Shown: piece by piece, positions 25,987 through 34,914 of the stretch
Layout: each line of letters begins with the position of its first letter
How positions within the stretch are numbered: the stretch's first letter is position 1
Notes under the pieces: model-generated
What the model was told of the DNA's origin: nothing
Seen by the model: only the letters and a program-made list of their open reading frames with translations
Databases searched by the model: none
Translations under genes and position numbers: made by a program
Assembly: GCF_963678875.1 (NCBI RefSeq)
Contig: NZ_OY787457.1
Span: 558,001 to 622,000, forward strand
Origin: an uncultured Hyphomonas sp.
GTDB lineage: Bacteria > Pseudomonadota > Alphaproteobacteria > Caulobacterales > Hyphomonadaceae
DNA: 64,000 bases
Direction of reading: 5' to 3'

Positions 25987-27221
25987 TACCGGCAAGCCTC
26001 TTCATCACTGTCGCACAGTGCCATCACGCCGTTCAGCCAGCCACTGTAACCCTGCAGGTTTGTGTAGCGGCCATTATAGTCTCCGGCACAGAACTGGCCG
26101 GTTTCCGGGTTCTGTTCGACGACGGACAGAATGCCGACAGCGGTCTTCGAGCCGTCAGCTTCGGTGACGTAAAGCGGCCCGCCGCTATCCCCCACACACG
26201 GGCCAGCCCCGGCCTGGCTGGCAACATAGATCGTTGCCGGACCGGTGCTTGTGATACGGATACTGGCCGCCAGCAGGTAGTTCGACAGCTTGCCGCCGAA
26301 ATGCGTGAGCCCCCAGCCAGCCATGTCGCCCGTGGCGTAATTGGCAGGGGCCAATGGCAAGTCCGTCGCGCCATAGCGGGCCACCGGAACATCGCCGAGT
26401 GCCAGGACTTCCTCATCCGACAGGCGGATCAGGGCGAGGTCGTTGGCATAGCCATTCGCGGTGCCGGCATAACCGGCATGGCAGACCGCAAACTCGCCTT
26501 CGGTCGTGTGCGCCAGAGGGGAGCTGAGATTCTCGGCAGTGCCGATGATGCGCAGTTGGTCGAATGGTTCATCGACGCAATGGGCGGCCGTCGCCAGCCA
26601 GTGATCCGCAATGCGCACGGCGCTGCAATGGCCGGTCGCGATCATGCCGTCTTTTGCCGGTTTCACCGGTTCCAGTTTCACGATGCCGGGGAAGCTGGCG
26701 AGGCTGGCGGCGAGGCCGTTCACGGCTTCTGCGCCGACGGCGGCTTCTTCGACCTGCGTCGCACCTGCAACTACGCCAACAGTCGGCGTCGGAGGCGCGT
26801 CTGATGGCAGGCCGCACGGTACGGCGTTCAGCTCGGCCAGCGTCAGGCCCGGCGCATCCGTCGAGGCCTCGTCCGTCTCGTTGTCGTTTGCCTCAGATTC
26901 GGATTCGGCGTCTTCACCGACGATGCTTTCCGGGGAGAGCAGCGCGTCATCCTCCGCCTCGTCTGCCACCTCTTCTGCCACCTCTTCTGCAAGGGCGTCG
27001 CGGTCGACCGTAGGAGTTTCACCCATAACTACTGCATCTGCCGCGCTGGCTTCCGGTTCAGCGGCCAGCACTTCCGAATCGCTTGTTGTCAGGCCTGGAG
27101 CGGGAATGACCGCGGTTTCTTCCTGGCCGGACGGGTTGATCCCCGGCAGGCGGACTGCATCGCAAGCGGGCAGGGCAGCCAGCGCGATCAGCGCAGCCCC
27201 AGCAAGCAGGTGGCGTTTCAT
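25986..27221 (-). CDS. Trypsin-like serine protease lipoprotein with acidic linker, 411 aa
   Basis: Lipoprotein (LPAC, Cys20) carrying a chymotrypsin-fold protease domain. The complete triad is visible: His214 in TAAHC, Asp261 in NDLALIRL and Ser346 in GDSGGPL, so it should be active in the periplasm or at the cell surface. Residues ~73-122 are an acidic low-complexity linker rich in Glu, Asp, Ala and Ser with almost no basic residues. There is no PDZ domain, unlike DegP. AAGGGGA precedes the ATG at 27221. The gene is coupled by TAATG to a lipoprotein downstream and begins 59 bases after the exonuclease gene on the same strand. Confidence 0.88.
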   Translation of the reverse strand: MKRHLLAGAALIALAALPACDAVRLPGINPSGQEETAVIPAPGLTTSDSEVLAAEPEASAADAVVMGETPTVDRDALAEEVAEEVADEAEDDALLSPESIVGEDAESESEANDNETDEASTDAPGLTLAELNAVPCGLPSDAPPTPTVGVVAGATQVEEAAVGAEAVNGLAASLASFPGIVKLEPVKPAKDGMIATGHCSAVRIADHWLATAAHCVDEPFDQLRIIGTAENLSSPLAHTTEGEFAVCHAGYAGTANGYANDLALIRLSDEEVLALGDVPVARYGATDLPLAPANYATGDMAGWGLTHFGGKLSNYLLAASIRITSTGPATIYVASQAGAGPCVGDSGGPLYVTEADGSKTAVGILSVVEQNPETGQFCAGDYNGRYTNLQGYSGWLNGVMALCDSDEEACR

Positions 27222-27280
27222 TCTGAAATCCCCTTCTGGAACACCGTAGAGTGCAGTTAATGCCGGTGCCGCAGGCGGGG

Positions 27281-28309
27281 TCAACCGGCCTCTTCCTCAT
27301 AACCGACCAGCCGCAGCGGCCGGGCCCGGCGTCCTTCCAGCATGGCCCAGCGGACGAGTGCGTCTTCCCGGCCATAGGTGACCCACAACTCATCGGGGTT
27401 CACGTCCCGCACGGTGCCGGTCAGTTCATCCCAGTCGGCATGGTCGGAGATGATCAGGGGCAATTCCACGCCGCTGGCTTTTGCGCGCTGGCGCACGCTC
27501 ATCCAGCCGGAGGCAAAGCCGATCAGCGGATCCGGGAAACGCTGGGCCCATGTGCCTTCGAACGAGCCGGGCGGAGCAATCACGACCTGGCCGCGAAAGG
27601 CTTCCCGCGCGGCTTTGGACGTGTCGTCCGTTGTGGCCGGGCGCAGGTCGCCCATCGGAACGCCGGCGTCCTCATAGACGGCGCACAGCTTCTCCAGCGC
27701 GCCGTGGATGTAGATCGGCGCGTCATGCCCGGCGAGGCGGAGGTGGCGGATCATCCGCTGTGCCTTGCCGAGGGAATAGGCGCCGATGCAGTGAGTCCGC
27801 TCCGGAAAGTCCGCGATGTTGCGCAGCAGCTTGCCCATCTCGTGTTCGGTCGGCGGGTGACGGAAGACCGGCAGGCCGAAGGTCGCTTCGGAAATGAAGA
27901 TGTGTGTGCCGTCCACAGGTTCGAAGCTGGCACAGGTCGGATCCCACCGGCGCTTGTAGTCGCCGGTGAAGGTCATCCGCAGGCCTTTGTACTCCACCGT
28001 GATCTGCGCGGAGCCGAGGATGTGCCCGGCAGGCGTCAGCCAGACAGAGACGCCATTGATGTCGATCACCTCGCCATATTCGAGCGCCTGCGTCGACTTC
28101 GCGAAATTCTTCCCGTAGCGCGCCGCCATGATGGCCAGCGTGTGCGGGTGCGACAGCACGGCGCCATGCCCGCCGCGGGCGTGATCGGAATGGCCGTGGC
28201 TGATGACGGCCCGGTCCACGGCGCCGCGCACCGGGTCGAGGTAGAAATCCCCCGGCGGGCAATACAGGCCCTTGGGCGTCGGCTGGAGCAGGAGATCCGG
28301 GCGGAGCAT
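27281..28309 (-). CDS. Ligase-associated damage response exonuclease, MBL fold, 342 aa
   Basis: Metallo-beta-lactamase-fold nuclease of the CPSF/SNM1-like type (TIGR04122 group). The metal-binding motif is SHGHSDHARGGH (HxHxDH). It also has AGHILGSAQI, FTGDYKRR and the late ISDHADWDEL histidine. The expected role is DNA end processing with the ligase, helicase and PdeM of this locus. I start it at 28309 (MLRPDLLLQPTPKGLY), the family start; the open frame continues upstream to 28687 but that part is antisense to the serine hydrolase gene. The RBS is weak. Confidence 0.9.
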   Translation of the reverse strand: MLRPDLLLQPTPKGLYCPPGDFYLDPVRGAVDRAVISHGHSDHARGGHGAVLSHPHTLAIMAARYGKNFAKSTQALEYGEVIDINGVSVWLTPAGHILGSAQITVEYKGLRMTFTGDYKRRWDPTCASFEPVDGTHIFISEATFGLPVFRHPPTEHEMGKLLRNIADFPERTHCIGAYSLGKAQRMIRHLRLAGHDAPIYIHGALEKLCAVYEDAGVPMGDLRPATTDDTSKAAREAFRGQVVIAPPGSFEGTWAQRFPDPLIGFASGWMSVRQRAKASGVELPLIISDHADWDELTGTVRDVNPDELWVTYGREDALVRWAMLEGRRARPLRLVGYEEEAG

Positions 28310-28487
28310 GGCGCCAATGTAGCGGCCATATACCTGCAGGGAAGGCGGGTTCCGGCAACTTTCGGCCCCCTCGGGAATGCCTCGCCCTGAATTTTCAGAG
28401 ATTTTTCCAAATTCCAACTGAGTTGCCACACTTGCGACACGAAAACCTGCGCATAGACTTCCCCCGGTGTTGAGGGAGTTTTTCGCT

Positions 28488-30041
28488 ATGCAGCCAGCCC
28501 GTTCCGCTTTTGCCTCCGCTGTCGCGCTGGCCCTGATGGCCTTGCCATCCCTGGCCCAGGAGGGTGGCAATACGGACCTGATGGACAAGTCGCTTGCCGC
28601 TGGCTGGAAGGCGAGCTTTGTCTGTTCCGACACGTTCGTCGCGGGCATGGATCTGGGCACGATCGAAGACAATGACCTGGACGGCATCTACACGGATTAC
28701 CGCCGGGCGTTTAACCAGCTGCCGGACGCCCGGATCGACCTGAACGAGCAGACGGTGAGCGTGCTGTACGATCCGTCCATGCCGCCGCGCATCGCTGCCT
28801 ACCGGCCGGGCTTTGGCTGCACCCAACTGCCCGCAGGCGCAGATGAGACGATGATCGGCTACCTGCCGCGCTTTGCCGCCTGGCCGGAAGCGAGCGGCGA
28901 GGACCGGGGCAGTGCCATCGGGTCGAACGTGCAGGTCAGCTTGCGGACCGAGGAAGCCGAACGCCTCGACATCCCTGTCTCTTTCGCGTTCGACGAGCGC
29001 ACCTATGGCAACGGCACGCGCACCAGCGCCGTGGTTGTCGTCAAGGACGGCCAGATCGTGGCGGAGCGCTATGCCCGCGGCATCGACCATGAAACGCCGC
29101 AGCGGACCTGGTCGGTCGCCAAGTCGATCACCGCGACCGTAATTGGCGCCGCGCGCCGGCAGGGCATGATCGATATCGACTATCCGGCCGTGCTGGACGC
29201 CTGGGAGTCCGGCGCCGACCCGCGCCGCAGGATCACGATCCGCAACCTGCTCAACATGGCGAGCGGTCTCGACAGCGGCGAATCCGGTTCGCGCACCGAC
29301 CGACTCTATTTCGGCGGCGGGCGTGTCGTGGACCAGGCAACCACCAAGGTCGTGGAGGCGATGCCCGGCAAGCGCTTCAAATATGCCAATGACGACACGC
29401 TGATCGCCATGCGCGGCCTGCGCGAAGCGATGGACGATGACAGCAAGTTCCACAGCTTCCCGTATGAGGCCGTGCTGCACAAGATCGGTGCCCGCCACAC
29501 CACGATGGAAGTCGACTGGAACGGCGACTTCATCTCGTCCAGCCAGGTCTGGTCGACGGCGCGCGACCTTGCCCGTGTCGGCCAGCTCTACCTGCAGGAT
29601 GGCGTGTGGGGGAATGACCGCATCCTGCCTGAAGGCTGGGTTGATTTCGTGAAGACCCCGGCCCCGGCACAGCCTGCCAGCGGCCCCGGCTATGGCGCCC
29701 AGTTCTGGCTGATGAACGATGCCGCAGGCGTGCCGGCGGACACGTTCTACATGGCTGGCAATCGCGGCCAGTATGTGGTGATTGTGCCCAGCATGAATGC
29801 CGTCATCGTGCGGCGCGGCTTCGACGTGATCGGCGGGGCGCGGTTTGATATCAACAGCTTCACGCGTGACGCACTGATGGCATTGCAGGCCGCAGAAGAT
29901 GAGCGGGCAGCTGTCACGGCGCAGCGCGATGCTGCCGAAGCCGAGATCGAAGCCGAGATCGACCGCCGCCGTGCGCGCAGCGAAAAAGCAATTCAGGCGA
30001 TCCGCGAAGAGATCCTCGCCAAGTACGGCCTGACAGAGTAG
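28488..30041 (+). CDS. Secreted serine hydrolase, beta-lactamase/DD-peptidase fold, 517 aa
   Basis: A signal peptide ends near LPSLAQ. An N-terminal extension of ~170 residues precedes the class C-type domain. SxxK is S209-V-A-K212. The YxN position reads KYAND. A C-terminal part with LPEGWVDF matches the paralogue at 7001. The last ~45 residues (AAEDERAAVTAQRDAAEAEI...) form a charged coiled-coil helix that the other paralogue lacks. GAGGGAG upstream selects the ATG at 28488. It is divergent from the exonuclease gene, with 178 bases of shared promoter space in which only a weak GAATTT/AAATTC dyad (~28390-28417) stands out. Confidence 0.85.
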   Translation: MQPARSAFASAVALALMALPSLAQEGGNTDLMDKSLAAGWKASFVCSDTFVAGMDLGTIEDNDLDGIYTDYRRAFNQLPDARIDLNEQTVSVLYDPSMPPRIAAYRPGFGCTQLPAGADETMIGYLPRFAAWPEASGEDRGSAIGSNVQVSLRTEEAERLDIPVSFAFDERTYGNGTRTSAVVVVKDGQIVAERYARGIDHETPQRTWSVAKSITATVIGAARRQGMIDIDYPAVLDAWESGADPRRRITIRNLLNMASGLDSGESGSRTDRLYFGGGRVVDQATTKVVEAMPGKRFKYANDDTLIAMRGLREAMDDDSKFHSFPYEAVLHKIGARHTTMEVDWNGDFISSSQVWSTARDLARVGQLYLQDGVWGNDRILPEGWVDFVKTPAPAQPASGPGYGAQFWLMNDAAGVPADTFYMAGNRGQYVVIVPSMNAVIVRRGFDVIGGARFDINSFTRDALMALQAAEDERAAVTAQRDAAEAEIEAEIDRRRARSEKAIQAIREEILAKYGLTE

Positions 30042-30044
30042 CGC

Positions 30045-30746
30045 TTAAGGCTGGCCGAGGGCGGTATCCGAGGAGGCTGGCAGGGCGACGAGATTGGTGA
30101 CTTCGCGCCGCTCTGACTGGCTGAAGGGCTGCATCATCGCATTGCCGCTGACATCCATTGCGAGGGTCTGGACATAGGTGCGCCCGTCTGGCGCGCGGGC
30201 ACAATCCGCTTTCATGCTGAAACGGTCGACCTTCGCGACCATGGCCGGCTTGAACGGCTTTTCGGCAAACATTTCAAAGGAGAGAATACCGGGGGCGTCC
30301 TTCGACACCGTCACCCGGCCGGTCAGGTGCTTGTAGACCTTGGCGGTTTCCTTGTCCTCGCCGGGCAGGGGCGTGAAGCTGTAGACGGCCGCCTCGCCGG
30401 ACTCCGAAACCATCTTCGCATCGGCGGGGATGTTCTGATTGAAGTTGCTGCACCAGATCTTGTCGCCGGATGTGTTCTCCTTCAGCTCGACCAGGCGTTC
30501 GGCGGCGTCGCCATCCAGCGTGTCGGCGGCCGGGGAGATCAGAGTCAGACGTTCGCCTTCCGGCAGGGAGGGGTCGACCTGCGCCTCAGCTTTCAGGTCA
30601 GTGCCATCCAGCTTCAGGTCAAACCTGTAGGCCGGCCCGTCCGTCGGCGCGGCGAGGGCGGCCGCGAGCGGCGTCTCCGCGAAAGCCGGAAAGGCAAGCA
30701 GCGGCAGGGCGATCAGAGACAGGCGAGGCAGGCAAAGGGGACGCAT
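30045..30746 (-). CDS. Hypothetical secreted protein, 233 aa
   Basis: Unrecognised. MRPLCLPRLSLIALPLLAFPAFAE is a Sec signal peptide with an AFA-type cleavage site, giving a ~210-residue periplasmic protein. It has two cysteines (IWCSNFN and KADCAR), probably disulfide-bonded. It lies between the serine hydrolase (convergent, 3 bases apart) and the helicase (divergent), and nothing ties it to DNA repair. An in-frame upstream start at 30872 is rejected because it would hide the signal peptide and overlap the helicase gene. Confidence 0.65.
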   Translation of the reverse strand: MRPLCLPRLSLIALPLLAFPAFAETPLAAALAAPTDGPAYRFDLKLDGTDLKAEAQVDPSLPEGERLTLISPAADTLDGDAAERLVELKENTSGDKIWCSNFNQNIPADAKMVSESGEAAVYSFTPLPGEDKETAKVYKHLTGRVTVSKDAPGILSFEMFAEKPFKPAMVAKVDRFSMKADCARAPDGRTYVQTLAMDVSGNAMMQPFSQSERREVTNLVALPASSDTALGQP

Positions 30747-30844
30747 CGGGTTTCCATCAGCTGGGGAGACGCGCTCACCTTGCCGGAAAGTGACTGGAAA
30801 AAAACCCGCAAATAGCGTGTCTTGCGGTAGTTTAATCTGAAGCC

Positions 30845-33352
30845 ATGCCAGACAGCGCCCATCCTCCCGCATTTACCTTGCCCGAGCCCTTCGCAGGCTG
30901 GTTCGGCGCGCGCGGCTGGTCGGCCCGGCCGCACCAGTTGGCGCTGGCGGAGGCATCGCTGGCGGGCGAGAGCGCGCTGCTGATCGCGCCGACGGGCGGC
31001 GGCAAGACGCTGGCGGGCTTCCTCGGCAGCCTGATCGAGCTGAGCCAGAAGGGCGCGCGCAAGAACTCCGGCATTCCGGCGCTGCACACGCTCTACATTT
31101 CGCCGCTGAAGGCGCTGGCGACGGATGTGCAGCGGAACCTCATGATGCCGGTGGAGGAGATGGGCCTTGGCCTGCGCATTGAGACGCGCACGGGCGATAC
31201 GCCTTCCCATGTGCGCCAGCGCCAGCGGAAGACCCCGCCGGGCGTTTTGCTGACGACGCCGGAACAGCTCGCCCTGTTCATCGCGTCCGACCATGCGAAG
31301 GAATTCTTCGCGGACCTGAAATGCGTGATCGTGGACGAGATCCACGCCATCGCGGCCTCGAAGCGTGGGGACTTGCTCTCGCTCGGCCTTGCGACGCTGG
31401 CAAGCTGGGCGCCGGGGTGCCGGTTCCTGGGCCTGTCGGCCACGGTGCGCGACCGCCAGGGCCTTGCCGACTGGCTGGACGTGCGCGGCGACGGGAAGGG
31501 CGTCCGCATCCTGCAGGCCGACGGCGGGGTCTCGGCGGATGTCGATATTCTCATTTCAAATCAGCGCATTCCGTGGAGCGGTCATTCCGGGCGCTTCGCC
31601 GTGCCGGAGGTCTATGAGGCCATCAGGCGCGCGACGATGACGCTGGTTTTCGTCAACACGCGCAGCCAGGCGGAGCTGATGTTCCAGGAGTTGTGGAACG
31701 TCAACGAGGACGGCCTGCCGATCGCGCTGCACCACGGCTCCCTGTCGCGGGAGCAGCGCACCAAGGTCGAGGCGGCGATGGCGGCGGGCAAACTCAAGGC
31801 GGTTGTCTGTACCTCGACGCTGGACCTCGGCATCGACTGGGGCGAGGTGGACCTCGTCATCCAGATGGGCGCCCCCAAAGGCGCCGCGCGCCTGATCCAG
31901 CGGATCGGCCGGGCCAATCACAGGATGGACGAGGCGAGCCGCGCCGTGCTGGTGCCGACCAACCGGTTCGAGGTTCTGGAATGCCGCGCGGCAGAGGCCG
32001 CCGTGGAAGCCGGAGAGATCGATGGCGAGGGCCTGAGGCAGGGCGCGCTGGATGTCCTGGCGCAGCATGTGATGGGCCGTGCGTGCGGCGACGGGTTCGA
32101 CCTTTCCGAACTCTATGACGAGATCGTCCGGGCCGGGCCGTACCAGGACCTCGACTGGGAAGGCTTTGAAAGGATTGTCGATTTTGTCGCCACGGGCGGC
32201 TACGCCCTCAAGACCTATGACCGTTACCACCGCATCGTACGCCGGCCGGACGGGCGCTGGGTGGCGCGCACGCCGCGGGATGCGCAGATGCACCGGATGA
32301 ATGTCGGTGCCATTGTCGAGGCGCCCATGCTGTCGGTGCGGATGGCGAGCTTCATCGGCAAGGAGAAAGCAGGCGAGCAGCGGGCGGTTCGGGCGGGCCA
32401 CAAGCTGGGCGAGATGGAAGAATATTTCCTGTCGCAGCTGACACCCGGCGACACGTTCCTGTTCGGCGGCGAGGTGCTGCGCCTGGTCGGCATCGAGGGG
32501 CTGGACGCGCTGGTCGTCCGCGCCACCGGCGACCGGCCGGCGATCCCCAGCTATAATGGCGGCAAGTTCCCGCTGACGACCTTCCTGGCCGACCGCGTAC
32601 GCCACATGATCCACAATCCGGACGAATGGCGCCACCTGCCGCAGCCTGTACAGGAATGGTTCGAGATCCAGCGCCTGCGCTCCGAGATCCCGCCGCCGGA
32701 TCATCTCCTCGTTGAGACCTTCCCGCGCGGCGACCGGCACTACCTTGTCACTTACCCCTTCGAAGGCCGCCTTGCGCACCAGACGCTCGGCATGTTGCTG
32801 ACCCGCAGGCTGGAGCGGATTGGGGCCAAGCCGACCGGGTTCGTGGCCAGCGAATACGCGATGGCCGTCTGGGGCATGGAAGACTTGAGCCCTGTAAACA
32901 TGGAGGAATTGTTCCATCCGGACATGCTGGGCGACGATCTTGAAGCCTGGCTGGACGAGAGCGCGCTGATGAAGCGCACCTTCGGCCAGTGCGCGCAGAT
33001 TTCGGGCCTGATCCACCGCAATTTGCCCGGCAAGGAGAAGAACTCAAGGCAGGTGAGCTTCTCCACAGACCTCATCTATGACGTGCTGCGCAGCCATGAG
33101 CCGGATCACGTGCTGCTGCAGGCGGCGCGGCAGGATGCGGCGACGGGCCTGCTGGATGTGCGGCGCCTGGGCGAGATGCTGGTGCGCATCCAGGGCAAGA
33201 TTGACCACATCCCGCTGGAGCGGATCAGCCCCTTCGCCGTGCCCGTGATGCTGGAGATCGGCAAGGAGCCCGTCTTTGGCGCGAGCGTGCAGGACGCGAT
33301 CCTCAGCGAGGCGGAAGACACGCTGGTGCGCGATGCCATGCGTATTGATTAG
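30845..33352 (+). CDS. Ligase-associated damage response DEXH-box helicase (Lhr-like), 835 aa
   Basis: Superfamily 2 Lhr-type DNA helicase (TIGR04121 group). Motif I is APTGGGKTLAGFL (residues ~40-52), motif II VDEIHAI, motif III LSATV, motif IV-like TLVFVNTRSQAELMF, and motif VI LIQRIGRANHRMD. A long C-terminal Lhr core and DUF4145-like region follow, without the extra ~600 residues of full-length Lhr. It is expected to translocate 3'-5' on single-stranded DNA in a repair reaction with the ligase, exonuclease and PdeM. The PdeM gene follows 135 bases downstream; repeat copy B lies between them. Confidence 0.94.
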   Translation: MPDSAHPPAFTLPEPFAGWFGARGWSARPHQLALAEASLAGESALLIAPTGGGKTLAGFLGSLIELSQKGARKNSGIPALHTLYISPLKALATDVQRNLMMPVEEMGLGLRIETRTGDTPSHVRQRQRKTPPGVLLTTPEQLALFIASDHAKEFFADLKCVIVDEIHAIAASKRGDLLSLGLATLASWAPGCRFLGLSATVRDRQGLADWLDVRGDGKGVRILQADGGVSADVDILISNQRIPWSGHSGRFAVPEVYEAIRRATMTLVFVNTRSQAELMFQELWNVNEDGLPIALHHGSLSREQRTKVEAAMAAGKLKAVVCTSTLDLGIDWGEVDLVIQMGAPKGAARLIQRIGRANHRMDEASRAVLVPTNRFEVLECRAAEAAVEAGEIDGEGLRQGALDVLAQHVMGRACGDGFDLSELYDEIVRAGPYQDLDWEGFERIVDFVATGGYALKTYDRYHRIVRRPDGRWVARTPRDAQMHRMNVGAIVEAPMLSVRMASFIGKEKAGEQRAVRAGHKLGEMEEYFLSQLTPGDTFLFGGEVLRLVGIEGLDALVVRATGDRPAIPSYNGGKFPLTTFLADRVRHMIHNPDEWRHLPQPVQEWFEIQRLRSEIPPPDHLLVETFPRGDRHYLVTYPFEGRLAHQTLGMLLTRRLERIGAKPTGFVASEYAMAVWGMEDLSPVNMEELFHPDMLGDDLEAWLDESALMKRTFGQCAQISGLIHRNLPGKEKNSRQVSFSTDLIYDVLRSHEPDHVLLQAARQDAATGLLDVRRLGEMLVRIQGKIDHIPLERISPFAVPVMLEIGKEPVFGASVQDAILSEAEDTLVRDAMRID

Positions 33353-33367
33353 GCGCATCGACCAGGT

Positions 33368-33434
33368 GGTGGATAGATCGGCCTCCGGGACCATATAAAA
33401 CACCGTATATACACCGTATAAACACCATATACGG
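33368..33434 (-). repeat. 67-nt iteron-like repeat element, copy B
   Basis: Read on the minus strand from 33434: units CCGTATATGGT, GTTTATACGGT, GTATATACGGT (11 nt each) and GTTTTATATGGT (12 nt). A 13-nt spacer follows, then CTATCCACC ending at 33368. Unit lengths and spacer equal those of copy A at 8198-8264. The plus strand shows the same array as ACCATATAAAAC, ACCGTATATAC, ACCGTATAAAC, ACCATATACGG. As in copy A, the CTATCCACC end faces the stop codon of a gene running toward it, here the helicase. Function unknown. Confidence 0.75.
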
Positions 33435-33487
33435 GCCCGCCGCATTCGGCATTTGACCGGGTTTGCGAGCCGGTCCAGACTTCCTTC

Positions 33488-34213
33488 ATGACCACAGCCC
33501 TCGCAAACCGGCGTGAAGAGACCTTCCTGCATCTTGCGGGCGAGATGCTTCTGCCGCTGCCGGAGGGCGGCCTCTGGTGGCCGGGCCAGCGCCTGTTGGT
33601 CGTCTCCGACCTGCACCTTGAGAAGGGCAGTTCCTATGCGAGCCGCGGTCAGATGCTGCCGCCCTATGACACGGGCGCGACGCTCGCCGTCGTCGAACGG
33701 CTTTGCGAGCAGCTGATGCCGCAGACGATCATCTCCCTTGGCGACAGCTTCCATGATCGCGCGGCCGAGCTGCGCCTGCCGGAACCCTATGCCGAGCGGA
33801 TCCGCGCGCTGACCGGTGCGCATGACTGGATCTGGGTGGAAGGCAACCACGACCCGGACCCGCCGGCCCATCTCGGCGGCCGGGCGGAGAAGAGTGTGCG
33901 CCTCGGCCCGCTCGTCTTCCGGCATGAGCCGGAAGGGGGGGCAGGCGAGGTCGCCGGGCACCTGCATCCGGTCGCGAAAGTGAAAGGCCGTGGACGGAAT
34001 GTCCGCCGCCGCTGCTTCGCCAGCGACGGCGCCCGCCTCGTCATGCCCGCCATTGGCGCCTTCACCGGCGGCCTCAACGTGCTCGACGACGCCTTCGGAA
34101 AAGTCTTCCCGGAAGGCCTGACGGCGTTTGCGCTGGGCGAAGGGAAAGTGTTCGTGCTCTCGGGCGGGAGTTTGCTTGGCGATGTGCCACGCGGGGCGCA
34201 GTGGAAATTGTGA
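33488..34213 (+). CDS. pdeM: Ligase-associated damage response endonuclease PdeM, 241 aa
   Basis: Calcineurin-like metallophosphoesterase of the TIGR04123 group. All metal-site motifs are present: VVSDLHLEKGSSYA (DxH), SLGDSFHD (GD), VEGNHDPDP (GNHD) and AGHLHPVAKV (GHxH). It is the usual partner of the DEXH helicase and is predicted to cut or trim DNA ends in the ligase-associated response. No signal peptide, so it is cytosolic. Its C-terminal end (LGDVPRGAQWKL) lies at the boundary to the AT-rich segment that follows. Confidence 0.92.
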   Translation: MTTALANRREETFLHLAGEMLLPLPEGGLWWPGQRLLVVSDLHLEKGSSYASRGQMLPPYDTGATLAVVERLCEQLMPQTIISLGDSFHDRAAELRLPEPYAERIRALTGAHDWIWVEGNHDPDPPAHLGGRAEKSVRLGPLVFRHEPEGGAGEVAGHLHPVAKVKGRGRNVRRRCFASDGARLVMPAIGAFTGGLNVLDDAFGKVFPEGLTAFALGEGKVFVLSGGSLLGDVPRGAQWKL

Positions 34214-34249
34214 CCCAATTCAGCAAAGAGAAGATAGTTATTCAGTTCA

Positions 34250-34813
34250 ATGGGGGGTGAATTGCCCGAAGAATGGAAGCGCAAACTAGAATTTCTCGGT
34301 TCAAACGAAACGATTGAGGCTGTTGGTGCGCTGGCTCTTTTCTACAATGAAGTAGAATTCAGCATATATGCGTTGTTCCAATTCTATCTTCAGATGCCAT
34401 CAGAAAGCACGAGCAAGATATTTTCTACGCTTGGTAATAGACAGCGGTCGGATATCATAAAGGCATTTGGACAGGCCGAGCAGGATACCCAAGCACGAGA
34501 GCTTGTTCCTTTTGCAATGAATTGTTTCGACATTTGCGCGGAGAACAGAAATCTCATTCTGCATGCAGTTCCTGGCTACAAAGAAACGCCGAGCGATATT
34601 CTAAGTTTATTGAAGAGCTCTCGTGAAAATCCTCACATGCTGAAGCGCTACGAATTCAAGGTTTCTCAGATTCGAAGAGCCGGATTGGCGATGAGTAAAA
34701 TGGCGGATTTCATTTATGATTTGTCCGATGCGTTGATAGATTTGAGAGAAGGAAAGGAACCGTCTTGGCCACTTAAGCCGCCAAAGCCCCGAACTTTGGC
34801 TTCGTATTCTTAG
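34250..34813 (+). CDS. AT-rich orphan gene, possible HEPN-type protein, 187 aa
   Basis: No firm family. Almost fully helical by composition. It contains ENRNLILHAV with R100, N101 and H105, the R-N-x3-H arrangement that defines the active site of HEPN ribonucleases. Helical context (FYNEVEFSIYALFQFYLQ upstream, MSKMADFIYDLSDALIDL downstream) also suits a HEPN four-helix bundle. Base use is unlike the neighbours: line 34261-34320 has 27 G+C of 60, which suggests recent acquisition. The ATG at 34250 has no good RBS; a TTG at 34262 preceded by GGGGGGTG is an alternative start. It lies between PdeM and an S24 regulator. Confidence 0.6.
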   Translation: MGGELPEEWKRKLEFLGSNETIEAVGALALFYNEVEFSIYALFQFYLQMPSESTSKIFSTLGNRQRSDIIKAFGQAEQDTQARELVPFAMNCFDICAENRNLILHAVPGYKETPSDILSLLKSSRENPHMLKRYEFKVSQIRRAGLAMSKMADFIYDLSDALIDLREGKEPSWPLKPPKPRTLASYS

Positions 34814-34848
34814 GGTTGAAGATCCTCCATAAGAGGTTCAGTGTGGGG

Positions 34849-34862
34849 CTAGTGCGAACTAG
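34849..34862. promoter_or_regulatory. Inverted repeat CTAGT-GCGA-ACTAG upstream of the S24 regulator
   Basis: A 5+4+5 perfect dyad ~80 bases upstream of the LexA-like regulator gene, in the 129-base gap after the AT-rich orphan. S24 regulators commonly bind dyads at their own promoters, so this is a candidate operator; the evidence is only symmetry and position. Confidence 0.3.
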
Positions 34863-34914
34863 GACAATATTCCTCCCTCGCTTGACCGTAGGCAAATAAT
34901 CCTATAGCGCTGGG

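Noticed and set aside
31556..33016. 486-aa open frame on the minus strand opposite the helicase gene
   Set aside because: Lies wholly inside the helicase coding region, with typical shadow composition (His/Arg/Gln-rich) and no family features.
33390..33434. The four short A/T-rich units as a CRISPR array
   Set aside because: Units are 11-12 nt and contiguous with no unique spacers, and no cas gene is near.
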